Positions 44,903 through 52,015 of a DNA stretch of 64,000 bases are shown in pieces. Each line of letters opens with the position of its first letter. The stretch's first letter is position 1. The translations under genes were made by a program, and so were the position numbers. The notes below the pieces were generated by a model. It saw only the letters and a list, made by a program, of their open reading frames with translations, was not told the DNA's origin and searched no databases. Source of the stretch: Corynebacterium uberis (GTDB lineage: Bacteria > Actinomycetota > Actinomycetes > Mycobacteriales > Mycobacteriaceae); assembly GCF_020616335.1 (NCBI RefSeq), contig NZ_CP085051.1:1178001-1242000 (forward strand), read 5' to 3'.

Positions 44903-44958
44903 GTGTTAGGAGAACACAGTAGTATCCCACTAAGTGGACCGCAAGTCCCATTGAGTGG
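44903..44958 (-). promoter_or_regulatory. Double operator and -10 box for MHS transporter
   Basis: CCACTAAGTGG (44927-44937) is a perfect palindrome, and CCATTGAGTGG (44948-44958) is a near copy exactly 21 bp further on, two helical turns. GATACT (44920-44925, minus strand) is a likely -10 box next to the first. GTGTT-AGGAG-AACAC (44903-44917) is a further inverted repeat at the expected transcript start. The layout suits a regulator bound as two dimers on one face. Confidence 0.6.
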
Positions 44959-45014
44959 AATTTTGAGAGGTTTTCTCTACCGCAGGGTGGGGTGGGGCGT
45001 TGGCTGCAGACGTG

Positions 45015-45050
45015 CAAGCCGCTAGGGCCTGCGAGGGTCCTAGCGGCTTG
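45015..45050 (-). terminator. Hairpin after secreted protein A gene
   Basis: CAAGCCGCTAGG (45015-45026) pairs perfectly with CCTAGCGGCTTG (45039-45050), a 12-bp stem with a 12-base loop, 23 bases past the stop of the 45074 gene. No long U-tract follows on either strand. Confidence 0.55.
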
Positions 45051-45073
45051 TGTGAAAGGTCCTGCGTTGCTGG

Positions 45074-45424
45074 CTACAGGTGCGGGATCGGGATGTCCCG
45101 AGGGGGCAGGTTCAAAACGTTGTCCACGCCCGCTGAGTACATGGTCCCGTCGGGAAGGTAGACCACCCCCAGCGACCAATGGTCGGGGATATTGGTCCCG
45201 TGATAATAGCGGCCGGCGTCCTGAGGGCAGTGACCTTCGGCTCGGCCACCCTTCAGAGGGCCAATTTTGAGGTCATAGTGTATGAAACAGGAGTGTTCCA
45301 GCCGGCTAGGCTCAATGGCGCCGGCTGTTGCTGCAGGTGCGAGCGTCGCAATCGCCGCCGCGGCGACGACCGTTCCGGCCAGGCGACGCAGTCGCGGATG
45401 GCGGGTGACTGTGGGGTGGTCCAT
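45074..45424 (-). CDS. Small secreted protein A (tandem paralogue)
   Basis: A 116-aa exported protein of no recognised family. Residues 1-34 are a signal peptide (RHPRLRRLAG basic part, AAAAIATLAPA core, ATA before the likely cut). The mature 82 residues have one Cys pair (HSCFIH and EGHCPQD) and end LNLPPRDIPIPHL. The signal region and last 17 residues are identical with protein B 710 bp downstream on the plus coordinate, while the middle differs strongly. AGAGGA stands seven bases before ATG. Such proteins could be secreted effectors, toxins or inhibitors, but nothing in the sequence decides this. Confidence 0.75.
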   Translation of the reverse strand: MDHPTVTRHPRLRRLAGTVVAAAAIATLAPAATAGAIEPSRLEHSCFIHYDLKIGPLKGGRAEGHCPQDAGRYYHGTNIPDHWSLGVVYLPDGTMYSAGVDNVLNLPPRDIPIPHL

Positions 45425-45474
45425 GGTGGGTTCCTCTCTGGATCTTTTGACCTATGGACGGGGAATGTGGGTGG

Positions 45475-45510
45475 CATATCGAAGATATGTCGCCGCTGCC
45501 GCCTATTGTA
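45475..45510 (-). promoter_or_regulatory. Promoter and inverted repeat of secreted protein A
   Basis: On the minus strand TACAAT (45505-45510) is a near-consensus -10; a perfect inverted repeat CATATC-N3-GATATG (45475-45489) lies at about +10 to +25 and could be an operator or an RNA hairpin. The leader to ATG is about 75 bases. Protein B has the same arrangement, -10 at 46214-46219 and the repeat at 46182-46200 with one change. Confidence 0.55.
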
Positions 45511-45731
45511 GGACGATTATGGGTAGCGGGGGAGAAATTCTTGAGCCGCAGAATGATGAGTATTACGAGCCTGAGGGCTCCCATCTGAATGGGGACCTTT
45601 GAGCTCTGTACGTGCTGTGCCGGCAGAGGGGCAATATCCGGCGCCAGCAGGATCAGCTTTTCATTGTCAGGCGAGATCTGGGGATGCCTGATGGTAGGGC
45701 CCGGATATGGCATGGCTCCAGAAACAACGAA

Positions 45732-45758
45732 CCGCCAAGACGTCTACGGTCTTGGCGG
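45732..45758 (-). terminator. Hairpin after secreted protein B gene
   Basis: CCGCCAAGA (45732-45740) pairs perfectly with TCTTGGCGG (45750-45758), 26 bases past the stop of the 45784 gene; on the minus strand GGTTCGTTGTTTC follows. It matches in position, not in sequence, the hairpin after protein A. Confidence 0.6.
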
Positions 45759-45783
45759 CTGCGTCTGGGCCGAGGGGTTTGGG

Positions 45784-46134
45784 TCACAGATGTGGGATCG
45801 GGATGTCCCGAGGGGGCAAGTTCAAAACATTATCAACGCTCGCGGAGTACATATCGCCGTTAGGAAGATAAAGAACCCCCAGGGACCAACGTGAGGGCAC
45901 GCCGCGCCCGCGGTAGTATGATCCGGCGTCTTGGGGACAATCACCTTCGGCGCGACCGATCCGCAAAGATCCAAGTTTAAAATCCTCGTGTTGCCAGCAG
46001 GAATCGTTGTAAACACTAGCTTCTATAATGCCGGCTGTTGCTGCAGGTGCGAGCGTCGCAATCGCCGCCGCGGCGACGACCGTTCCGGCCAGGCGACGCA
46101 GTCGCGGATGGCGGGTGACTGTGGGGTGGTCCAT
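45784..46134 (-). CDS. Small secreted protein B (tandem paralogue)
   Basis: A 116-aa paralogue of protein A with the identical 34-residue signal peptide and identical end (VDNVLNLPPRDIPIPHL). The central mature part has diverged (IIEASVYNDSCWQHEDFKLGS against AIEPSRLEHSCFIHYDLKIGP), but the two Cys residues and the GRAEG-CPQDAG-YY pattern are kept. Its promoter and ribosome site are those of protein A. Equal length with fixed ends and a changed middle suggests diversifying selection or conversion of the ends. No immunity-like partner gene is evident next to either copy. Confidence 0.75.
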   Translation of the reverse strand: MDHPTVTRHPRLRRLAGTVVAAAAIATLAPAATAGIIEASVYNDSCWQHEDFKLGSLRIGRAEGDCPQDAGSYYRGRGVPSRWSLGVLYLPNGDMYSASVDNVLNLPPRDIPIPHL

Positions 46135-46515
46135 GGTGGGTTCCTCTCTGGATCTTCTGACCTATGGACAGGGCATGGGGTGACACATCGGTGATATGTC
46201 GCTGCTGCTGCCTATTGTAGAACGGTTATGGGTAACTCGGGGAGAGGAATGCTGCGCGAAAAGGATAATTGCCTGATCACGCTAGGCGGCCGCGGTGGCA
46301 TATTCAACAAGGAACGGACTCGTTCGTCGTTTCTCCGGAGTGCGCTGGTAACTGGCTGGGGCCGAGCTTGCGGGCCACAGCAGGCGGCATGCGGACGTCT
46401 CGGGGAGCTGCCGGTCTCCGATGTGGCGCGAGGTGTTGCGCAGCCTGAGGCGCATCGAGTTGTGTCAAGGGAACGGCTCTACAGTGGATACAAAGGGCGC
46501 AGGTTGTGTGCTCGG

Positions 46516-46542
46516 CTCGCTGAGAGGTTTCGGATGATCCGC
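46516..46542 (+). repeat. Left arm of 27-bp inverted repeat
   Basis: CTCGCTGAGAGGTTTC followed by GGATGATCCGC. It is matched in reverse complement at 46997-47023 with two differences (25 of 27), 454 bp away. Confidence 0.8.
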
Positions 46543-46830
46543 AGCGTGCTGTGTCGTAGGCGTGTCTTAGGGTCTTACGCGGCGGCGGGTGGTTCCTCCA
46601 CGGTCGGCGAGCAACCATGGTTACCAAATGTGTCCGCCACGCGGGTGCAGCTCGCATATCCGTGCCACACACGGAGTGAGTGCATGTTCGGGATGGAACC
46701 AGACGCCATGAAGTCTGCGGAGCGCTGTGAGGGAACAGGAGCGCCGATGAGAGTCACTACGGGGGTCCGGAGGAGGGGTGAAGCTACAGCGGCTCACGAT
46801 GTAGGGAACTGCGGACACCGCTAAAATGAC

Positions 46831-46844
46831 ATAATGTACATTAT
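46831..46844. promoter_or_regulatory. 14-bp perfect palindrome ATAATGTACATTAT
   Basis: This AT-rich palindrome lies in a G/C-rich surrounding, beside TAAAAT (46822-46827) on the plus strand and GATAAT (46840-46845) on the minus strand, both possible -10 boxes. The form is that of a TetR-type operator over divergent promoters, but no adjacent reading frame is convincing. Confidence 0.4.
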
Positions 46845-46996
46845 CGGACAAAAGGGGAAGCGGGCCGCGGGCCCAGCGTGCACCGCACCGACACCGCAGC
46901 GCACCTCCGCATCGCCGGGACACCTTCTCCGTTTGCCCGTACACCGCGCTTTCGTCTGTGCTGGCCGGCGTTGCCGTCGCCCACGCCACCGCGCCG

Positions 46997-47023
46997 GCGG
47001 ATGATCGGAAACCTCTCAGCGAG
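46997..47023 (-). repeat. Right arm of 27-bp inverted repeat
   Basis: Reverse complement of the 46516 repeat with two base changes. It abuts the first of the AAATTT boxes. Confidence 0.8.
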
Positions 47024-47105
47024 AAATTTCCGTTTGGCCGCTTCTGCGAAATTTCTTAGCCCGGTTTTCGGGGAAAATTTCTGCCACCAGGTGCTCGAGA
47101 AATTT
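47024..47105. repeat. Four AAATTT boxes at 25-26 bp spacing
   Basis: AAATTT occurs at 47024-47029, 47049-47054, 47075-47080 and 47100-47105, each within a G(A/C)GAAATTTC-like context; centre-to-centre distances are 25, 26 and 25 bp. The sequences between are not alike. Confidence 0.7.
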
Positions 47106-47441
47106 TGCCTCCGGCACGCCTCCAGGTTTCCGCATGGCCAGACCTCGGACCGTTATTTAAAACGTCACGCGTGACAATAATAACCATATGGGCGTGAGAC
47201 CCGGTTTGGCGCGATTTTCTTCGCAGATCCGGCGTGCACGCCGCGTGATGCCGCAGGGGCTACACGATGTCGCAGATGTGTAGGGCCGGCTGGGAATTAT
47301 GGGTGAACATCACAGCTCATTTCGATGATCTTGGCCGCTGCTGCCAATTGTTGCCTAATTTTGGGCATCTAGAGCGCTAGCGCTGCTAGTGTGACCTTGG
47401 TTTTCACTAACCACTGTCTACAGCCCTGAGAAAGGGGTCTC

Positions 47442-48215
47442 ATGCAGCATTGTTTTCAGTCAGCGCGTCGCGTCCGTGGCGTGGCTCGTTGGCGCTCCGC
47501 AGCCATGGCGTTGATCTGCGCTGCCCTCGCGGTGGGCACGCAGGTTCAGCCCTCGGCTGATGCGGTCATCCTCGGCGAAGAGGCTCACCGCGACGATCTC
47601 GTCCAACTCTACATCTATGACATGGGCCCGGGCGGTGCGCACCGCTGCTCGGCCACTGCGGTGGCGGACGAGTGGATTCTCACCGCAGCGCACTGCGTTG
47701 CGGGACAGACTCCCTCGGCTCCGGACGCGTCGCCGGACATCCTGCGCGTGTACTACTCCAATGACAGCGTGCACCCCGGCCGGGCTCTGCGCGTGGACAA
47801 GTACGCCAAGTCGAATGAGGCGGATCTGGCCATCATCCACGTTCCCGGCAGCCCGCGGCTGACGGCCTACCCGCCGATCGCAGACTCTCATGAGCTGCAG
47901 GTCGGCGAGCAGGTCAGCATGTACGGCTTTGGCCAGGGCTTCAAGGGTGCGCCCACGACGTGGCTGCGCACCGCTCGCCTGGAGGTCACTGGCCAGGAGC
48001 GTCACCCCAACGCTGGCATCGTGATGAACATGAAGGGTATTACCGGTTCGTCGAACTTCGGCGATTCCGGCGGACCTATCTTGGATGATTCCGGTGTGCT
48101 CATCGGCGTCAACGTCATCGGCTCTCAGTCCAACTGGTATGACCCCTACGCGCCGTCCAAGGCCGTGGACATTCAGTACTACCGTGACTGGATCTACCAG
48201 ATGTCCGGGGTCTAA
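47442..48215 (+). CDS. Secreted trypsin-like serine protease
   Basis: A 257-aa chymotrypsin-fold (S1) protease. Residues 1-40 are a signal peptide (basic start, AAMALICAALAVG core, PSADA before the likely cut). The triad is complete: His in WILTAAHCV, Asp in NEADLAIIHV and Ser in SNFGDSGGPI. Two Cys residues (HRCSAT and AAHC) form the usual His-loop disulfide. The P1 pocket cannot be assigned with certainty. It stands alone, with its own promoter region to the left and a double terminator to the right. ATG 47442 has GAAAGGGG upstream. Corynebacteria have several such exported proteases of unknown substrate. Confidence 0.92.
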   Translation: MQHCFQSARRVRGVARWRSAAMALICAALAVGTQVQPSADAVILGEEAHRDDLVQLYIYDMGPGGAHRCSATAVADEWILTAAHCVAGQTPSAPDASPDILRVYYSNDSVHPGRALRVDKYAKSNEADLAIIHVPGSPRLTAYPPIADSHELQVGEQVSMYGFGQGFKGAPTTWLRTARLEVTGQERHPNAGIVMNMKGITGSSNFGDSGGPILDDSGVLIGVNVIGSQSNWYDPYAPSKAVDIQYYRDWIYQMSGV

Positions 48216-48229
48216 CCCGGACTAGTTTG

Positions 48230-48276
48230 CCAGGCCGTTTCCGGGTGCACCCGGAGGGCCTGGTCGCTCATTTTTT
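48230..48276 (+). terminator. Terminator after protease
   Basis: CCAGGCC (48230-48236) pairs with GGCCTGG (48257-48263), with an inner TCCGGG/CCCGGA hairpin, followed by TCGCTCATTTTTT. Confidence 0.8.
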
Positions 48277-48305
48277 CAAGAACGCCCCGTAAGCGGGCGT
48301 TCTTG
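48277..48305 (-). terminator. Terminator after tetR
   Basis: CAAGAACGCCC/GGGCGTTCTTG stem followed on the minus strand by AAAAAATG and preceded by T-rich sequence on the plus strand; it lies eight bases past the tetR stop and can serve both converging genes. Confidence 0.65.
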
Positions 48306-48312
48306 TCGTCTC

Positions 48313-48960
48313 CTACTCCCCCATCTTCTGGGTGTCTTGCTTATCGACGCCCCCTCGCGCACCGTAGTCGGCGCTGCCTTCAAGGGGGTCTGCAATGTAT
48401 CGCTGGATCGTCGGGCCGACGAGGTCCCCGACCTCTTCTGCAGACATGGAATGAAGTGGCTCTGATTGAATGACCACGCGGGATACTGCAAGCCCTATCA
48501 GGTGGCTGAGGATGAGGCTGCACCTCAATTCGCCATCGGGACCGTCGAGATGCAGTGGGCCGAGAATACTGCTGAGGAGGTGGTCCTTGAGTGCGGCCCG
48601 TGTCGACGCACCTGCGGCCTCTGATCCGAGCATGGTCCTGATGAGCGCTGAGATGCCCGGCGTGTTATCCCACATCGTGACCATCTGGACGACGAGGGTC
48701 TTTCCCCTTTCGTCCGGATGGCAGTCGAGGATGGGGGCAATGAGCTGTTGGGAGTCCATGGGGCGTTGGACTGCAGCGAGAAAGAGTTGGTACTTGGTGC
48801 CAAAGTATCGGTGCACGAGGGCTTGATCTACTCCAGCCTTGGCGGCTATCGCGCGAACGGACACGCCGTCATAGCCGTGGGTGCCAAAGAGCTGGCGGGC
48901 TGCATCAAGGATGCGAGACCGTGTGACCTCGGCTTTACCCTTCTTCTTCGCTGTAGACAT
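48313..48960 (-). CDS. TetR-family transcriptional regulator
   Basis: A 215-aa TetR protein. The DNA-binding domain is at residues 12-60 (RSRILDAARQLFGTHGYDGVSVRAIAAKAGVDQALVHRYFGTKYQLF). The ligand-binding part is divergent, as usual; TetR_C-type blocks such as TMLGSEAAGAS are seen. It is the last gene of an ABC exporter operon (ATPase-permease-tetR), with 6 bp to the permease stop, so it likely represses this operon and responds to a toxic compound that the pump exports. One exact copy of the dispersed motif is in its last codons (48339-48354, GGVDKQD). Confidence 0.9.
   Translation of the reverse strand: MSTAKKKGKAEVTRSRILDAARQLFGTHGYDGVSVRAIAAKAGVDQALVHRYFGTKYQLFLAAVQRPMDSQQLIAPILDCHPDERGKTLVVQMVTMWDNTPGISALIRTMLGSEAAGASTRAALKDHLLSSILGPLHLDGPDGELRCSLILSHLIGLAVSRVVIQSEPLHSMSAEEVGDLVGPTIQRYIADPLEGSADYGARGGVDKQDTQKMGE
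48339..48354 (-). repeat. dispersed 16-bp motif, exact copy 4
   Basis: GGGGGCGTCGATAAGC on the minus strand near the 3' end of tetR, read in the frame that gives GGVDK. Confidence 0.8.
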
Positions 48961-48966
48961 CTGACC

Positions 48967-49740
48967 CTAATTTGTCTTTCTAGGCATGGTGAGTGCTGAC
49001 AAGACGAGTGCCAGTGCGCCAACGCCAGCCAGAACCAAAAAGTCTACAAAAAGCATACCTGTTGCCGTTGCGTTGTCACGCACCTGGTTGAGAGCGTCCA
49101 CGGCGTAGGTCATGGGCATGACTCGGGCGGCCCATTCGAGCACTACCGGCATATCTTCAGTGGCAACGAACAATCCGCAGAGGAACAGCTGGGGGCCAAC
49201 GATCACGGGCATGAACTGCACGGCCTGGAATTCGTTACGGGAGAAGGCGCTGGTGAACAGCCCCAGGGCGACGCCCACAATCGAATCAATGAGGGCGATG
49301 GCCAGCACCCACCAGGATGCTCCCCTGGTCTCGACGTCGAGGAACCAGAATGCCACGCCGAAGAGGATAAGCGACTGAATGACGGCAGTAACCGCGAAAG
49401 CGGTGCAGTATCCCAAAATGAGGTCGAGTCGGTGGAGCGGTGTGGTCCACAGGCGCTCGAGAGTGCCAGATGCGCGCTCGCGTTGCATAGCCACAGAGGT
49501 GACCAGGAACATGACCACCATGGGCAGGATGCCGAGCATGGTCAGTGCAATGCGGGGGAACCCGGCGACAGAGCTCGGCTCGCCTGCCGGCAGCGGCGCT
49601 GCGGGCAGATCGGAGAAGACGTAGTAGAGCAGGATGAGCAAGAGGGTGGGCACCGCGAGAATCATGGAGACAGTGCGCTTGTCTGCGAGCAGCTGACGCA
49701 TGACGCGCACGGTTGTTGCGCGGTAGGCGGAGAAATTCAT
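48967..49740 (-). CDS. ABC-2 type exporter permease
   Basis: A 257-aa membrane protein with six helices in the ABC-2 pattern. The block RERASGTLERLWTTPLHRLDLILGY is the diagnostic cytoplasmic loop of drug-exporter permeases such as DrrB or NatB. Other helices are IPTLLLILLYYVFSD near the start and FLVLAGVGALALVLSAL at the end. Its ATG overlaps the ATPase stop by four bases (ATGA-type). With the ATPase and TetR it forms a drug/toxin efflux operon. The substrate cannot be deduced. Confidence 0.9.
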   Translation of the reverse strand: MNFSAYRATTVRVMRQLLADKRTVSMILAVPTLLLILLYYVFSDLPAAPLPAGEPSSVAGFPRIALTMLGILPMVVMFLVTSVAMQRERASGTLERLWTTPLHRLDLILGYCTAFAVTAVIQSLILFGVAFWFLDVETRGASWWVLAIALIDSIVGVALGLFTSAFSRNEFQAVQFMPVIVGPQLFLCGLFVATEDMPVVLEWAARVMPMTYAVDALNQVRDNATATGMLFVDFLVLAGVGALALVLSALTMPRKTN

Positions 49741-50498
49741 GAGTTGGACTCCTGATCAGAATCGCGGATGAGGGTGAGGAAGGCCTCGTCGGGGGTTTCC
49801 GCATGGGTGCGCTCCAGGAGCTCCTGCGGGGACATGATGCCAAGGATGCGACCGTCGCGCATGAGGATGAGCTGATCGCACCTGGTCGCCTCATCCATGA
49901 CGTGGCTGGAGACCAACAAGGTGGTGCCGTTTTGGGCAAGGCCGTGGAAGCGCTCCCACAAGTCCTCTCGGGTGACGGGGTCCAGGCCGACCGTGGGTTC
50001 ATCGAGGACCAGGAGGTCGGGCAGGCCTACAAGTGCACATGCCAGGGATGCGCGTCCCGCCTGTCCGCCGGACAAGTCTTCGACGTTGCTGTCAGCGAAT
50101 TTCTCCAGGTTGACAGCTTCAAGGGCATCGATGACGGCTTGCTCGTCGCGGTTGCCATGAAACAGCGAGGAGAAGTACTCCAGGTTGTCGCGGACTGTGA
50201 GGTCGCGATAGACGGAGGCCTGTTGGGTGACGTAGCCGGTGCGTCCGCGGTTGGCTGGCGCCCCGGGCTCATCGCCGAAGACGCGCAGCACTCCCCCGGA
50301 GGTTTTTTGTACGCCGACGATTGAGCGCATCAGAGTGGTTTTTCCGCAGCCGGAAGGTCCCAGGAGGCCCGTGACGCTTCCCGGGGGAAGCTCCAACGAT
50401 ACGTCGTGCAGAATGTGGTTTTTGCCCCTGTGGACGTTGAGGTCCTGGGCTTGGACAATGGGTTCAACCCTATTGTCATCAGGTGATGATGTCAGCAT
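49737..50498 (-). CDS. ABC transporter ATP-binding protein
   Basis: A 253-aa ATPase with Walker A GPSGCGKTTLM, Q-loop YVTQQASVYRDL, signature VEDLSGGQAGRASLA (LSGGQ-type), Walker B LLVLDEPTVGLDP and H-loop LLVSSHVMDEATR. It drives the adjacent permease. The transcript appears leaderless: TAGCAT (50506-50511) is seven bases from ATG, with TTGACG (50530-50535) 18 bases upstream, and no Shine-Dalgarno is present. First gene of the ATPase-permease-tetR operon. Confidence 0.93.
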   Translation of the reverse strand: MLTSSPDDNRVEPIVQAQDLNVHRGKNHILHDVSLELPPGSVTGLLGPSGCGKTTLMRSIVGVQKTSGGVLRVFGDEPGAPANRGRTGYVTQQASVYRDLTVRDNLEYFSSLFHGNRDEQAVIDALEAVNLEKFADSNVEDLSGGQAGRASLACALVGLPDLLVLDEPTVGLDPVTREDLWERFHGLAQNGTTLLVSSHVMDEATRCDQLILMRDGRILGIMSPQELLERTHAETPDEAFLTLIRDSDQESNS

Positions 50499-50505
50499 GT
50501 GATGA

Positions 50506-50535
50506 ATGCTAGACCTGGATTCCGCAATGCGTCAA
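50506..50535 (-). promoter_or_regulatory. Promoter of the ABC-tetR operon (leaderless)
   Basis: Minus strand TTGACG, 18 bases, TAGCAT, then seven bases to ATG 50498; the transcript would begin at or next to the start codon. The sequence in and around the -10 has no perfect palindrome, so the TetR operator is not pinned down. Confidence 0.65.
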
Positions 50536-50626
50536 GGCTCAATCCCAAAGAACCGTGCAAACCCAGCTGCCGTCACCCGCCTATCCCCTGGTAGAGGGAG
50601 GAAACGGCGGCTGAAAAAAATCGCGA

Positions 50627-51682
50627 TCAGGCGTGAAGGATAACCTTGAGCGCCCCCGTATCCTGCGCCCGAGAAAACACGTCATAGGCGGAAGCAATGT
50701 CGCTCAGTGCAAACTCGTGGGAGACAAATGGGCGAGCATCGAGCTTCTTTGCGGCAACCATCTTGAGCAGCATGGCGGTGGTGGTCGCGTTGACCAGCCC
50801 CATGGTCATGGTGATGTTGGAGATCCATAGCCGGTCAAGGGCGAGTTCCACGGGGCGACCGTGAACCCCGACGTTGGCCACGGTCCCGGCGGGCCGGACG
50901 ATGCGCAGGCACATGTCAAAGGTGGCGGGGATGCCTACGGCCTCGATGGCCACGTCTACCCCCAATCCGTCCGTGAGGCTGAAGACCTGATCGGCCCAGT
51001 CTGCGTTGGAGGCCACTACCCCATCGGTTGCGCCAAAGGCTCGGGCCTGGTCCACCCGGTTGGGGTCGAGGTCAATCGCAATGATCGCAGCGGGACTATA
51101 CAGCCCGGCGGTCAGGATTGCGGCGAGCCCTACGGGCCCGGCGCCGACCACGGCGACGACATCACCGGGTTTGACCTGGCCGTATTGGACGCCAATTTCA
51201 TGGCCGGTTGGAAGAATATCGGAGAGCAGGACGCCCTCGGCATCGGTGACGTTTGCCGGGAGTTTGTATACCGAGTTTTCGGCGAAAGGAACGCGAACAT
51301 ATTCGGCCTGGGTTCCGTCAATGAGGTGTCCGAAAATCCACCCGATTCCTGATTCTCCCTCTGGGTCAAGGCAGTGGGAGGGAACTCCACTTTTGCAGTA
51401 GTCGCAGCGTCCGCACGAGCTAATGCAGGAAAGGATGACGCGGTCTCCCACAGCCAGCGTGGACACGGCCTGGCCGACCGCCGTAATGGTTCCCACGCCC
51501 TCGTGGCCGAGCACGCGACCGGGGGTTACCGCGGGTACGTCTCCTTTGAGAATGTGCAGGTCGGTGCCGCAGATGGTGGTGGCATCGATGGCCACGATCG
51601 CGTCAGTCGGGGCGAGAATGGTGGGGTCTGGTACCTCCTCCCACCGTTTATCGCCGGGCCCGTGATAGACAAGAGCTTTCAT
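50627..51682 (-). CDS. Zinc-dependent alcohol dehydrogenase
   Basis: A 351-aa medium-chain dehydrogenase. Catalytic zinc ligands are in TICGTDLHIL (Cys) and GHEGVG (His-Glu). The structural zinc site has four Cys in SCGRCDYCKSGVPSHC. The Rossmann motif is VVGAGPVGLAAILTAG, followed by the acidic IAIDLDPNRV, which indicates NAD(H). The sequence is of the kind seen in alcohol/formaldehyde-type dehydrogenases with DPEGESGIGWIFGHLIDGTQAEYVR, close to a secondary-alcohol group. AAGAAGGGC lies before ATG. It stands between the ABC operon and the YceI operon, with gaps on both sides. Substrate not assigned. Confidence 0.92.
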   Translation of the reverse strand: MKALVYHGPGDKRWEEVPDPTILAPTDAIVAIDATTICGTDLHILKGDVPAVTPGRVLGHEGVGTITAVGQAVSTLAVGDRVILSCISSCGRCDYCKSGVPSHCLDPEGESGIGWIFGHLIDGTQAEYVRVPFAENSVYKLPANVTDAEGVLLSDILPTGHEIGVQYGQVKPGDVVAVVGAGPVGLAAILTAGLYSPAAIIAIDLDPNRVDQARAFGATDGVVASNADWADQVFSLTDGLGVDVAIEAVGIPATFDMCLRIVRPAGTVANVGVHGRPVELALDRLWISNITMTMGLVNATTTAMLLKMVAAKKLDARPFVSHEFALSDIASAYDVFSRAQDTGALKVILHA

Positions 51683-51844
51683 GAGGTGCGCCCTTCTTGA
51701 GGCTGATGGATAGCCATGAGCCTAGCTTTAGACGGGCGAAATGCTACGGGCGCGCGGGTGTGTAATTGGACACCATTTTTTTTGGGCGGGAAAAAGAGAA
51801 ATAGAATGCCCAGGATTACATGCAGGTGCAGCGGTGGGTGGGGA

Positions 51845-52009
51845 CTAGCGGCGTCGATAAGCGCTGATGAGCTGCCATGCGGTGAGCGCGGTAAGCCCAG
51901 CGCCAACAACGGCGATGAGCCACTGCTCGCGCGTGGCCATCCACGCGCTAAAGGCAATGACCACAACAAGGCGCAGCCACAGGGCGGGAATCATAGCTGA
52001 GGGGCGCAT
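51845..52009 (-). CDS. 54-aa two-helix membrane protein
   Basis: A short gene of 54 codons. The peptide starts MRPSAMIPALWLRLVVVIAF, has a first helix (about residues 8-20) and a second (IAVVGAGLTALTAWQLI, about 32-48) separated by WMATREQW, and ends SAYRRR. The start ATG 52009 is six bases beyond the YceI stop, and the composition (hydrophobic, Arg tail) speaks for a real membrane peptide. It is probably co-translated with the YceI protein. No family is recognised. The end of the gene carries a variant of the dispersed motif (51847-51862). Confidence 0.65.
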   Translation of the reverse strand: MRPSAMIPALWLRLVVVIAFSAWMATREQWLIAVVGAGLTALTAWQLISAYRRR

Positions 52010-52015
52010 GGGTTT

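Larger units (their letters stand above)
45050..46240. repeat. Tandem duplication of a secreted-protein unit
   Basis: The unit of gene plus promoter occurs twice with a 710-bp offset (45074-45540 and 45784-46250). The 5' leader, signal peptide codons and the last 50 bp of the gene are nearly identical, the middle of the gene is divergent, and about 200 bp of unrelated sequence (45540-45730) separates the copies. That spacer has no supported gene. Confidence 0.8.
46241..47441. other. Gene-free accessory interval with repeats
   Basis: About 1.2 kb in which no open frame resembles a protein family; the longest (46228-46824 plus, 46304-46672 minus) have erratic composition and no ribosome sites. 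It contains a pair of 27-bp inverted repeats (46516-46542 and 46997-47023), a 14-bp perfect palindrome at 46831, four spaced AAATTT boxes (47024-47105) and a 12-bp palindrome AGCGCTAGCGCT (47373-47384) before the protease gene. It may be a decayed mobile segment, an RNA gene or a regulatory region. Confidence 0.6.

Noticed and set aside
46228..46824. 198-aa plus-strand frame and 122-aa minus-strand frame in the gene-free interval
   Set aside because: No ribosome site, irregular composition and no family resemblance; the 27-bp repeats pass through them without regard to frame.
47021..47110. CRISPR-like repeat spacing of the AAATTT boxes
   Set aside because: The repeated part is only 6-10 bp, intervals are shorter than a CRISPR unit, and no cas gene is near.
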